Assembly (NCBI RefSeq): GCF_001938945.1
Contig: NZ_MKIO01000025.1
Coordinates: 121,319-185,318 of the forward strand
Direction of reading: 5' to 3'
DNA: 64,000 nucleotides
Origin: Xaviernesmea rhizosphaerae
GTDB taxonomy: Bacteria > Pseudomonadota > Alphaproteobacteria > Rhizobiales > Rhizobiaceae
How positions within the stretch are numbered: the first letter of the stretch is position 1; each line of letters begins with the position of its first letter. Position numbers and translations under genes: made by a program. Positions 57,069 to 64,000 of the stretch are shown one piece after another. Below the pieces are notes generated by a model. The model did not search any database. It was not told the origin of the DNA and saw nothing but the letters and a program-made list of their open reading frames with translations.

Positions 57069-57965
57069 ATGACGGTAGAGGATTTTTCCCAGGCCTATCA
57101 ATCGCGTTTCGTCACGCGGCCGGAGGGCATCCGCCTGCATCTGCGCGACTATGCCGGGCCGCACGACGCCGCGCCGGTGATCGTCTGTCTGGCGGGATTG
57201 ACGCGCAACAGCCGCGACTTTCACCTGTTTGCGCTGCAAGCGCGGGCACAGGCCCGCATCATCGCCATCGACAGCCGCGGCCGTGGACAGTCTGATCCCG
57301 ATCCCGACCCTTCGCGCTATACGATCGAAACCGAAACGGACGATGTTCTGGCGGTTCTCACCGCGCTCGCCATCGGCCGCGCCGCCTTCATCGGCACATC
57401 GCGCGGCGGTCTGATCCTGCATCGCCTGGTGGCTCTGCGACCCGAGCTCCTCAGCGCCGTGGTCCTGAACGACATCGGCCCGGAAATTCCGGCGCCGGCT
57501 CTGTGTGCGCTGATCGCGGGATTGACGGCGCGCAGTGGCGAAACCTCCTACGAGGCCGCCGCCGACGCGCTGCGTCTCGCCCAGGCCGATGCCTTTCCCG
57601 CGCTCGACGCGCAGGACTGGCAGGCGATGGCGCAGGCGATCTACCGGCCGGACGCGGCCACTGGCGGTGTCGTTCCCGATTACGATCCGGCGCTGCTGAC
57701 AGGCTTTGGCGGTCTGACGCCGGACATGGTGCTGCCGGACTTGTGGCAGGCCTTCGCCCTGTTTGCCCCCCTGCCGCTCATGGTGGTGCGCGGCGAACAC
57801 AGCGCGATCCTGCCGGCCACGGTCTTGGAGGCCATGACGCAGCGTCATCCAAGACTGCGGTCCCTCGTCGCGCCGGGACAGGGCCACGCGCCCCTGCTCG
57901 ACAGGGCGGAGATCGCCGCGCCGATCCTCGATTTTGTCGGCTCCGCCACAACGCCGCCCCCCTGA
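57069..57965 (+). CDS. Alpha/beta hydrolase
   Basis: 298-aa alpha/beta hydrolase. The nucleophile is Ser111 (GTSRGG), preceded by DSRGRGQSDPD; the His is in GQGHAPLLD near the C terminus. The Arg after Ser recalls the homoserine acetyltransferase/3-oxoadipate-lactonase-like esterase group, but the substrate cannot be told. It follows the transglycosylase after 194 bp and converges on the first porin. Confidence 0.88.
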   Translation: MTVEDFSQAYQSRFVTRPEGIRLHLRDYAGPHDAAPVIVCLAGLTRNSRDFHLFALQARAQARIIAIDSRGRGQSDPDPDPSRYTIETETDDVLAVLTALAIGRAAFIGTSRGGLILHRLVALRPELLSAVVLNDIGPEIPAPALCALIAGLTARSGETSYEAAADALRLAQADAFPALDAQDWQAMAQAIYRPDAATGGVVPDYDPALLTGFGGLTPDMVLPDLWQAFALFAPLPLMVVRGEHSAILPATVLEAMTQRHPRLRSLVAPGQGHAPLLDRAEIAAPILDFVGSATTPPP

Positions 57966-58058
57966 CGCGGCCGCGCGCTCAGGCGACACCCCTCCCCTTC
58001 GGCGCCCCTCCTCTTCGGCACTGGGATCCGGGCATGATTGCCTGTCCGGCCGAGGCGC

Positions 58059-58212
58059 TAGAGCATCGGACTGAAAACAGTCCTCAGTGCGATGCTCTAG
58101 ATTTTTGTTTTTGCATCGAATTTTTCCGAAAACCGGTTCCCACTTTTCGGTCCGAGGCTCTAACGTTTCTTGTTTTTGCCTCGGATTCTTCGGAAACGGG
58201 CCCCTCTTTTCA
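58059..58212. repeat. Dispersed rhizobial palindromic repeat, copy 7 plus half unit
   Basis: A full unit (TAGAGCATCGGACTGAAAAC, CAGTGCGATGCTCTAG, TTTTTGCATCGA, AACCGGTTCCCACTTTTCGG, TCCGAGGCTCTA), followed by a partial unit starting TTGTTTTTGCCTCGG with CGGAAACGGGCCCC. Same order as the copy upstream of nadA (34081-34184). Confidence 0.88.
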
Positions 58213-58247
58213 CAGTACACGACAGAATGATTTGCGACCCTGGCTGG

Positions 58248-58479
58248 CCCCCTCATCCGACCCTTCGGGCCACCTTCTCCCCGTTGGGGAGAAGAGACGT
58301 GCGGCACCGCTTCGCCCCGCCTCCACCCATAATAAAATGCAGTTTATGAAAATTTTTCAGAGAGTTGGATGGAGGCACGGTGCTGTCGGCTAGGTCTCTT
58401 CTCCCCAGCGGGGGTCCGAAGGACGGGACGAGACCCGTGGCTCGTCCCCGGTCGGGTGCCGGCAGGCGGATGAGGGGGC
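58248..58479. repeat. Large palindromic element, copy B
   Basis: The right arm (58395-58479) closely matches the right arm of copy A at 12171-12255, including GGTCCGAAGGACGGGACGAG and the end GATGAGGGGGC. The left arm (58248-58297) is shorter: CCCCTCATCCGACCCTTCGG, then TTCTCCCCGTTGGGGAGAAG. The loop begins CGTGCGGCACCG as in copy A but has an AT-rich centre (AATAAAATGCAGTTTATGAA). Confidence 0.8.
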
Positions 58480-58553
58480 GCCGCGGCCCGCAAACAGGAG
58501 TGTCGTGAGCTGTGCCCTCTTTCCAGTCCAGTGCTCCAAACCATCGTTTTATG

Positions 58554-58598
58554 GCATCTCTTTAACGAAAAGCCGGCGCCCAATTTCGTGCGAGATGC
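58554..58598. repeat. Short palindromic unit
   Basis: GCATCTC (58554-58560) and GAGATGC (58592-58598) flank ACGAAAAGCCGGCGCCCAAT; the layout resembles the dispersed repeat, with different arms. Confidence 0.5.
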
Positions 58599-58623
58599 TT
58601 AAGCGCGACAGGGCAAACGCAAA

Positions 58624-58651
58624 CGGGGCCCGACCTTTCGGTCGAGCCCCG
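58624..58651 (-). terminator. Terminator of the first porin gene
   Basis: CGGGGCCCGACC and GGTCGAGCCCCG form a 12-bp stem with one mismatch around TTTC, 33 bp behind the porin stop. No long T-run follows on the minus strand. Confidence 0.7.
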
Positions 58652-58683
58652 CAATCAGGATCAGGCTGAGCCTGACGCGACGA

Positions 58684-59730
58684 TTAGAAGTCGCGCTGCA
58701 GACGCAGGAAGCCGGTCCACTTGCTGTCGTCGACGTTGCGCGGAGCATCGTCGAACTTGACGTAGTTGACGGTTGCCAGCGTGCGCAGGCCTTCCGTGAT
58801 CTTGTAGCCAGCCGTTACGCCAACCTTCCAGGCGTCGCTCGACGAGAACGAGCCGCGAGCGGACGGGTTCGTGTCGATGAAGCCCAGCGTACCGGCGCGG
58901 TAAGCGGTGTTGACGTTGCCGAAGTACTGGGCAGCCGGGGTGATGGTGACCTTGTCGGTTGCCTTGATGGCGTATTCGGCAGCGACGGTCCACTCGGCAG
59001 CCGAGTAGTAGGCGTTCGGGTTGGTGGCGTAGATGCCCGACAGGCCAAAGGTGCCCGGGCCGACATCGGCGAACATCATGCCGCGGAAGGCAGCTTCTTC
59101 GGCGTCGAAGTCGTAGGACGCGATAACGTCGGCCTTGACGGCGCCGAGGGTGAAGCCGAGCTTACCGGACACGCCGATGTTGTCGTTCCACTTGTTGTTC
59201 ACACCGCTGTCGAGCTCTTCAACAGCAACGCCGGCCAGGAAGGTGCCGCCGTCATAGGTGTAACGGATCGCGTTGAACAGGTTCGAGCCCAGTTCGTCGG
59301 TTTCGCCGGAGAGACCATCGTCCCACCAGTTGTAGAAGTAACCGACGTCGAAGCCAGCGACGTTGATCCATGCGCCATCAACGAAGGCGTCGCCTTCGGT
59401 GTCGGCCTGCAGGTTGATGTAGGACGAAACGGCGCCGAATTCGGTGTCGTTCTTGGCGGCGAAGGTCAGGTAACCGCGGCTGTAGGCGTCGATGTCGCCG
59501 CCATTCGGGTAGCTGTTTTCGCGATAGCGGAATTCGGTACGGACGTAGCCGCCGATCTTCAGGCAGGTTTCGGTACCGGGGATGTAGAAGTAGCCCTTAC
59601 CGAAGGCGTCGCAAACGCGAACGTATTCCATGGGTTCCGGCTCGGCAGCGACGATTGCGTCAGCAGCCTGGGCGCCGGAAACGACTGCCATGGCAGCCGC
59701 GGAGCCGAGAAGAAGGCTCTTGATGTTCAT
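58684..59730 (-). CDS. Porin (RopA/Omp2 family)
   Basis: 348-aa outer-membrane beta-barrel porin. Signal peptide of about 22 residues (MNIKSLLLGSAAAMAVVSGA, then QA), then the rhizobial/Brucella porin start PMEYVRVCDAFGKGYFYIPG with two cysteines (Cys40, Cys56). It ends in the aromatic barrel signature FLRLQRDF. Codon use is strongly biased toward a few codons, which suggests very high expression. It is divergent from a paralogue 624 bp away; the first 65 codons and 16 leader bases are identical in both. Confidence 0.93.
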   Translation of the reverse strand: MNIKSLLLGSAAAMAVVSGAQAADAIVAAEPEPMEYVRVCDAFGKGYFYIPGTETCLKIGGYVRTEFRYRENSYPNGGDIDAYSRGYLTFAAKNDTEFGAVSSYINLQADTEGDAFVDGAWINVAGFDVGYFYNWWDDGLSGETDELGSNLFNAIRYTYDGGTFLAGVAVEELDSGVNNKWNDNIGVSGKLGFTLGAVKADVIASYDFDAEEAAFRGMMFADVGPGTFGLSGIYATNPNAYYSAAEWTVAAEYAIKATDKVTITPAAQYFGNVNTAYRAGTLGFIDTNPSARGSFSSSDAWKVGVTAGYKITEGLRTLATVNYVKFDDAPRNVDDSKWTGFLRLQRDF

Positions 59731-60354
59731 TTCTGACCTCCAGTCAAAAGTTTCAACGGGTCTGGGTTTTTGCTGAAGGACAGCGTTCCCTGCCCCATCC
59801 CCAACATTTAAGAAGTCGGACGATCAACCGCCCTTGCTTCCGAGGTTGAAAATACCCGACCGGGCCCGTGGCGCAATCACCAACTTCCTCCTGCCCCCCT
59901 TCCGGCATCCCCTTCGCCATGTCCTGTTGCTCAAACGACACAAAAACGCCCAAGGCGGGGCAGGCTGTTAAGAAAGCGTTAAGAAAATCCTTTGTGTTTC
60001 AAGGCTTAAAGCGGCGTTTCCAGCTGGCGGAGGCCCCGGAATTGTGGCAGGCGCAAGCGATTCCTGCCCCATATCGGAGCATGTCGGCGGCCCCGAGCCG
60101 GCCGTTTCGGAGGGTCCGGGACGGAATCACGTCGAGGCGGCATGACTTCCGGCGGGGATGATTCCCGCTCCCGTTCTCCGCCCGACCGAATCCTGACAAG
60201 GGACCCGCTGCCATGCGGCGGCACCCCGACCCGCCGGTCGCACACTCCTTTGCAGGGAGGAGCGCAAGAGAGCCTTCCCGATGCCTTTGCCTGAAATCAT
60301 TGCCGGAATTTTCCTCCGGTCATCGAGTTCCTCATTTCTGACTGGAGGTCAGAA
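59731..60354. other. Divergent porin control region
   Basis: 624 bp between the two porin starts. The last 16 bases on each side are identical. It contains a CtrA-like box (59968-59982) and an AT-richer stretch near 59965-60010. No open frame here is credible. Confidence 0.6.
59968..59982. promoter_or_regulatory. Possible CtrA-binding site in the porin region
   Basis: TTAA-GAAAGCG-TTAA matches TTAA-N7-TTAA. It lies 238 bp before one porin start and 373 bp before the other. Confidence 0.35.
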
Positions 60355-60357
60355 ATG
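60333..60357 (+). promoter_or_regulatory. Hairpin covering the porin ribosome site and start codon
   Basis: Arms CATTTCTGAC (60333-60342) and GTCAGAAATG (60348-60357) pair perfectly around TGGAG, so the Shine-Dalgarno bases lie in the loop and the ATG is in the stem. The first porin has a 7-bp version with one G-U pair at the same place. Confidence 0.7.
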
Positions 60358-61371
60358 AACATCAAGAGCCTTCTTCTCGGCTCCGCGGCTGCCATGGCAG
60401 TCGTTTCCGGCGCCCAGGCTGCTGACGCAATCGTCGCTGCCGAGCCGGAACCCATGGAATACGTTCGCGTTTGCGACGCCTTCGGTAAGGGCTACTTCTA
60501 CATCCCCGGTACCGAAACCTGCCTGAAGATCGGCGGCTACGTCCGTACCCAGCTGAACTACAAGGAAAACGGCTACGGCGTGAACAAGGATGGCGACATC
60601 GACGCCGCTTCGCGTGGTTACCTGACCTTCGCTGCCAAGAACGACACCGAGTTCGGCGCGCTGAGCGGCTACATCAACATCGAAGCTGATGCTGAAGGCA
60701 CCACCTTCCTCGATGGCGCATGGATCAACATCGCTGGCTTCGACGTCGGTTACTTCTACAACTGGTTCGACGATGGCATCAACGGCGAGACCGACGAACT
60801 CGGCTCCCCCAAGACCCTGCAGAACTCGATCCGTTACACCTATGACGGCGGCGCGTTCACGGCTGGCGTTTCGGTTGACGAACTCTCCGGCAGCGGTTCC
60901 TCGTTCAGCAACAAGTGGAACGACAAGATCGGCCTCGGCGCCAAGCTCGGCTTCACCGCCGGCGCTGTTAACGGCTGGGTTATCGGCAACTACGACTTCG
61001 ACGCCGACGAAGCTGCTTTCAAGGGCGTCCTGACCGCCGCTCTCGGCCCGGGCTCGCTCCAGATCGGTGGCGTCTACGCGACCGACCCGAGCTACTACTG
61101 GACCGCTTCGCAGTGGACCGTTGCCGCTTCGTACGAGCTGAAGGCAACCGACAAAATCACGATCACCCCGGCTGCTCAGTACTGGGGCGAAGCCCACATC
61201 AAGGACAACGGCAGCTTCGGCGGCGCCGATGCCTGGAAGGTTGGCGTAACCGGCGGTTACAAGATCACGGACGGCCTGCGTTCGCTCGCCACCGTCAACT
61301 ACAAGAAGTTCGAAGGCAACAACGGCGGCGATCAGTGGACCGGCTTCCTGCGTCTGCAGCGCGACTTCTAA
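60355..61371 (+). CDS. Porin (RopA/Omp2 family)
   Basis: 338-aa outer-membrane porin, paralogue of the one at 58684-59730. It has the same signal peptide, the same first 65 residues and the same end (WTGFLRLQRDF); the middle differs in surface-loop-like stretches (KENGYGVNKDGDI, SVDELSGSGSSFSNKWNDK). Two cysteines (40, 56). Codon bias again suggests high expression. It is divergent from its partner, as are omp2a/omp2b in Brucella. Confidence 0.93.
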   Translation: MNIKSLLLGSAAAMAVVSGAQAADAIVAAEPEPMEYVRVCDAFGKGYFYIPGTETCLKIGGYVRTQLNYKENGYGVNKDGDIDAASRGYLTFAAKNDTEFGALSGYINIEADAEGTTFLDGAWINIAGFDVGYFYNWFDDGINGETDELGSPKTLQNSIRYTYDGGAFTAGVSVDELSGSGSSFSNKWNDKIGLGAKLGFTAGAVNGWVIGNYDFDADEAAFKGVLTAALGPGSLQIGGVYATDPSYYWTASQWTVAASYELKATDKITITPAAQYWGEAHIKDNGSFGGADAWKVGVTGGYKITDGLRSLATVNYKKFEGNNGGDQWTGFLRLQRDF

Positions 61372-61392
61372 TTCGGATTTAATTCCGGATCA

Positions 61393-61417
61393 GCCCCTCG
61401 CCTTGTCGGCGAGGGGC
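61393..61417 (+). terminator. First hairpin behind the second porin
   Basis: GCCCCTCGCC and GGCGAGGGGC, a perfect 10-bp stem around TTGTC, 21 bp after the stop. No T-run follows. Confidence 0.7.
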
Positions 61418-61427
61418 AACCCTCAAG

Positions 61428-61480
61428 AGCGGCCTCCTGATGTTTCATAAACTTCAGGTTCGGTCGCTTTAAGTATTTTT
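61428..61480 (+). terminator. Second, long hairpin with T-rich tail
   Basis: An outer stem (AGCGGCC 61428-61434 with GGTCGCT 61462-61468) and an inner stem (CCTGATGTTT with AAACTTCAGG, one mismatch) are followed by TTAAGTATTTTT. This looks like the true porin terminator; the two hairpins in a row may stabilise the mRNA. Confidence 0.6.
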
Positions 61481-61697
61481 GGAACAAAACACGAACATTC
61501 TAAATTAGTCATTGATTCTTCACAAACCCGTGATCATGGTTTGACACATCGGTTCGGCCGCCGCTGGGACGCTCTTGCTCTCAGCTTGGCACTGCCGAGC
61601 CAGGGTGTCCGCGTGGCTCCATGATTTTTTTGGCCTGCCCCCTCCGAAAGAGCCCGCCAAGGGCGCTTCGGATCAGGATGGCGACTGTTTAAAGAGT

Positions 61698-61722
61698 GTC
61701 ACGCTCAGGAACGCAGCGTGAC
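61698..61722. promoter_or_regulatory. Inverted repeat before the recombinase gene
   Basis: GTCACGCT (61698-61705) and AGCGTGAC (61715-61722) with a 9-nt spacer, two bases before AAGGAG. Could be an operator or an RNA hairpin that limits recombinase translation. Confidence 0.5.
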
Positions 61723-61739
61723 GCAAGGAGAGTGTTTTG

Positions 61740-62660
61740 ATGCAAGCCAGTTCGGTCGAACCCGCATCCTTTGGCAGCCTCGGCTTTTCCACCCTGTCCT
61801 ATCGGCTGACGGCAAGCCAGCGGACGGTCACGACGCACACCTTGATCACCCTGCTTGAACGCTATGGCGATACGTTGTGGGAGGCCGGCAAGCATCGCAA
61901 CAACGTGACCGGCTTTCTCTACGATCTCTATGAAATGATGCCGCAAAAGGAATTTTCGGCCTTCAGCCAGGAGATGCTGGACGATCTGGTCAATGGCCTG
62001 CGTCGGCGCGGCAACAGCAACGCCACCATCAACAGGAAGCTGTCCGCCCTGTCCAAGCTCCTGAGGAAGGCGAGCAAGATGGGCGATATCGGCACCCTCC
62101 CCGATTTCAGCCGGCAGAAGGAAAAGGCCGGACGCATCCGCTTCCTCGAGGTGGGCGAGGAGGACCGGCTTTTCGGCGCCTTGCGCGAGACCTCAGACCT
62201 CTATTATCGCCTCTGCATCTTTCTGGTGGACACTGGCGCCCGTCTGGGTGAGGCACTCGGCTTGCGCTGGAACGACCTGCAGGGATCGATGGCCACCTTC
62301 TGGATCACCAAATCCGGGCGCAGCCGCTCCGTTCACCTGACGACGCGCGCTCGCGAAGCCGTTGCCGCCTCGAAGGGCAAGGGCCTCGGCCCCTTTGAAG
62401 GCATCGACCAGCAGCAGTTCCGTGCAGCCTGGAAAAAGGCCAAGGCCCAGATCGGCCTCGCGCATGATGACGAACTGGTGCCGCACGTGCTGCGCCATAC
62501 CTGCGCGTCGCGTCTCGTGCGCGGAGGCATCGATATTCGCCGCGTTCAGATGTGGCTCGGGCACCAGACCCTGCAAATGACCATGCGCTATGCGCATCTC
62601 GCCTCTCAGGATCTGGCCGTCTGCCTGCCGGTGCTCGAGCGCAAGGGTGCAAGAGGCTAA
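61740..62660 (+). CDS. Tyrosine-type recombinase/integrase
   Basis: 306-aa phage-integrase-family recombinase with all catalytic residues: Arg168 (GARLGEAL), Lys191, His249 and Arg252 (HVLRHT), His275 (LGHQ), Tyr284 (MRYAHL). The N-terminal SAM-like core-binding domain is present. I start at ATG 61740, with AAGGAG nine bases upstream. No excisionase, phage or transfer genes are near, and tRNA-Asn lies 466 bp downstream. It could be a stand-alone recombinase or a relic of an integrated element. Confidence 0.92.
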   Translation: MQASSVEPASFGSLGFSTLSYRLTASQRTVTTHTLITLLERYGDTLWEAGKHRNNVTGFLYDLYEMMPQKEFSAFSQEMLDDLVNGLRRRGNSNATINRKLSALSKLLRKASKMGDIGTLPDFSRQKEKAGRIRFLEVGEEDRLFGALRETSDLYYRLCIFLVDTGARLGEALGLRWNDLQGSMATFWITKSGRSRSVHLTTRAREAVAASKGKGLGPFEGIDQQQFRAAWKKAKAQIGLAHDDELVPHVLRHTCASRLVRGGIDIRRVQMWLGHQTLQMTMRYAHLASQDLAVCLPVLERKGARG

Positions 62661-63125
62661 GGCGTCGCACTGAAATGCGGGACCCGGTTTTTCGCGGCAG
62701 GCGCGCTCCACTGTCTTGTCCCGAAAACCTGAGATATTTTCCTAGACGGCTCTCGCGGCCGACCCTGCGGCTGCGCGATCCCATGGCCGGTTTGCGGGAG
62801 GCCCGGCCTGTTTCGTCCCTTAGAGTAAAGAAGCCCCGAGGGCAGATTGGATAAGTTGCGGCGACGGTGGTGCGCGCATGCGGCGAAGGCCGACGCTCAA
62901 TCGTGGAGATTGCACTGAAAAAATCGCTATCCGTCCGACGCGCAGAGGCCTGTCCGCCAACAGCCTGTCAGCAAGCGCGGAGCAACGACTCACAGCAATC
63001 CAAAGCGAATAAGCGGGACCCGACGCTCAACCGCCAGCATGAAGCTTAGACGAAGCGTCGAGAGCGCATTTCCACTCAGCCGGAGTGCGCCATTACTTCA
63101 CAAGACTTAACAATTTGAAGACAAA
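62661..63125. other. Convergent gap between recombinase and tRNA-Asn
   Basis: 465 bp. The first 50 bases (GCACTGAAATGCGGGACCCG, then TTTTTCGCGGCAGGC) may be a degenerate dispersed repeat. No gene supported; no repeat of the tRNA 3' end seen. Confidence 0.4.
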
Positions 63126-63200
63126 TGGCTCCCCGGGCCGGATTCGAACCGGCGACCTGTCGATTAACAGTCGAATGCTCTACCGCTGAGCTACCAGGGA
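63126..63200 (-). tRNA. tRNA-Asn (anticodon GTT)
   Basis: 75 nt on the minus strand, with an acceptor stem (TCCCTGG with CCGGGGA, one G-T pair), D arm TAGCTCAGCGGTAGAGCA, an anticodon loop CTGTTAA giving GTT, the T arm GGTTCGAATCC and an encoded CCA end. Confidence 0.97.
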
Positions 63201-63631
63201 ACGTCTGCGGCGTTTGCCGCTGCAGAAGTGATGCTGCTATTACAAAGGCTTGTTCGATTTGCCAAGAGGCTTTTTGAAAAAAAGTGCATTCTCTTGCGAA
63301 ACGGGGGCGGGAGCGCCATTTGCCCTGGGGATAAGTGCGATCCGCCGCTTCGGCCGGCGGATGGCAGGCGGGCGGCGATCGGAGGCCGGCAAGCGCGTGG
63401 GCCGAAACGGGGCCACATGTGCGCAGGCGGCCCTGCTGCCGGCTCGACGCGCGGCTCGAACGGTAGCGCCGCGGGGCATGTGCCTGCGGTCTTGAGATCT
63501 CGCAGGCCCCCGCGCTCGGCCATGCATTCGCTGCTGAGTGTTGCCGACGTGAAGGGTCGGGATGGGCCGCATGCGAGGCGGCCGGCGCAAACCGCGTGAT
63601 CAGGCAACCCTTGAAAGGATCGGAAGACAGA
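63201..63631. other. Divergent gap between tRNA-Asn and a small membrane protein
   Basis: 431 bp, mostly GC-rich, with the tRNA promoter near its left end (AT-richer 63230-63300). No gene supported. Confidence 0.4.
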
Positions 63632-63964
63632 ATGACGTCACAGACCACCAAGCGCTTCGGAATCAATGCAGCCACCAACCGGCTGCACATGGGGCGCGTC
63701 TCGCTGCCGCTGCCGAAGTCGCGCGCGCCCCGGATTGCGCTGGGCACCTCACTGGTGATCGGTGGCTGTCTGGGGTTCCTGCCGATCCTCGGCTTCTGGA
63801 TGGTGCCGGTCGGCCTGGTCGTGCTGTCGCAGGATATCGCCTTCGTGCGCCGCCGCCGCCGCCGCGTGACCCTGTGGTGGGGCCGCCGCCAGCAGGCCAG
63901 GCAGGCGCGCACAGGCCGCACTGCCGCCGGGCAAGTCGAACAGGCCGGACAAGCCGAGGGATAA
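63632..63964 (+). CDS. Small membrane protein, 110 aa
   Basis: One hydrophobic hairpin or two segments (IALGTSLVIGGCLGFLPILG, then FWMVPVGLVVLSQDIA), followed by a very basic stretch (RRRRRRVTLWWGRRQQARQA). I choose ATG 63632 with GGAAG upstream; a longer frame begins 12 codons earlier. Similar small proteins exist in rhizobia; function unknown. Confidence 0.7.
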   Translation: MTSQTTKRFGINAATNRLHMGRVSLPLPKSRAPRIALGTSLVIGGCLGFLPILGFWMVPVGLVVLSQDIAFVRRRRRRVTLWWGRRQQARQARTGRTAAGQVEQAGQAEG

Positions 63965-64000
63965 GACGGCCCCGGCGACAACGGCACCCAGCGAGGGGGG

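Larger units (their letters stand above)
57966..58683. other. Repeat-rich convergent region
   Basis: 718 bp between the hydrolase (plus) and the first porin (minus). It holds a full dispersed repeat plus a half unit (58059-58212), the second large palindrome (58248-58479), another palindromic unit (58554-58598) and the porin terminator (58624-58651). No gene supported. Confidence 0.8.
61372..61739. other. Region between porin and recombinase
   Basis: 368 bp. Left part holds the two hairpins. 61480-61560 is AT-rich. The right end holds a perfect inverted repeat (61698-61722) immediately before the recombinase ribosome site. Confidence 0.5.

Noticed and set aside
57045..58307. Minus-strand open frame across the repeats behind the alpha/beta hydrolase
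   Set aside because: The N-terminal part is a translation of the palindromic repeats, and the rest is antisense to the hydrolase.
62867..63049. 60-codon open frame between recombinase and tRNA-Asn
   Set aside because: No ribosome site, no recognisable product, and location in a convergent gap.
62661..63125. Attachment-site repeat of tRNA-Asn beside the recombinase
   Set aside because: No second copy of the tRNA 3' end was found by eye in this gap; an att site may lie outside the window.

Overview
The window is GC-rich (by eye roughly 60-65 % G+C) and looks like the chromosome of an alphaproteobacterium of the Rhizobiales, most likely Rhizobiaceae. The evidence is the rpoZ-rel neighbourhood next to acpS-lepB-rnc-era-recO, the dapA-smpB pair, RopA/Omp2-type porins, an alphaproteobacterial NadQ-type NAD regulator, a TIGR02301 protein, DUF2339 and DUF1127/DUF3563-like proteins, and many copies of a dispersed palindromic repeat of the kind described in rhizobia (arms GAGCATCGGACCG / CGGTCCGATGCTC, core near AACCGGTTTTCGG). 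I cannot fix genus or species. Almost all of it is ordinary housekeeping and accessory metabolism; I see no CRISPR array, no rRNA operon and no insertion sequence.

Layout. 1-9.5 kb: the end of an SDR gene, a VapBC-type toxin-antitoxin pair, the phosphatidylethanolamine genes psd-pssA, an Atm1-type ABC exporter, a LysM protein, a LOG-family protein and RarD. 9.7-19 kb: a Tat-exported cyclic nucleotide phosphodiesterase, a large palindromic repeat, citramalate synthase, then a tightly packed minus-strand run of vapB-vapC, three tandem GFA-family genes and proline iminopeptidase, followed by cysS. 19-30 kb: small hypothetical proteins, SRAP, a Nudix hydrolase, YgfZ, an HD hydrolase, a dual-specificity-like phosphatase, the NadQ-like regulator, MscS, SodC and a TSUP permease. 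30-34.3 kb: the nadA-nadB-nadC operon, with a perfect 8-3-8 palindrome upstream that is the likely NadQ operator. 34.3-38.5 kb: an MFS transporter, a MOSC protein, a small secreted protein and an HD hydrolase.

38.4-54.2 kb is a mostly minus-strand core block: DUF2339-recO-GST-era-rnc-lepB-acpS, DUF2062, a small DUF1127/DUF3563-like protein, the (p)ppGpp enzyme rel, rpoZ, a plus-strand NYN-domain protein, smpB and dapA. These genes cover lipid and protein maturation, RNA processing, the stringent response and trans-translation, with several overlapping start/stop codons that suggest translational coupling. 54.8-64 kb: a soluble lytic transglycosylase, an alpha/beta hydrolase, a repeat-rich convergent gap, two divergent porins carrying a 211-nt identical segment, a solitary tyrosine recombinase, tRNA-Asn(GTT) and a small membrane protein.

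Dispersed repeats lie mainly in convergent gaps or gene leaders. The observations most worth following are the vapBC-GFA operon, the NadQ/nadABC regulatory pair, the gene-converted porins with a hairpin over the start codon, the two large palindromic elements, and a strong terminator placed directly before rel.
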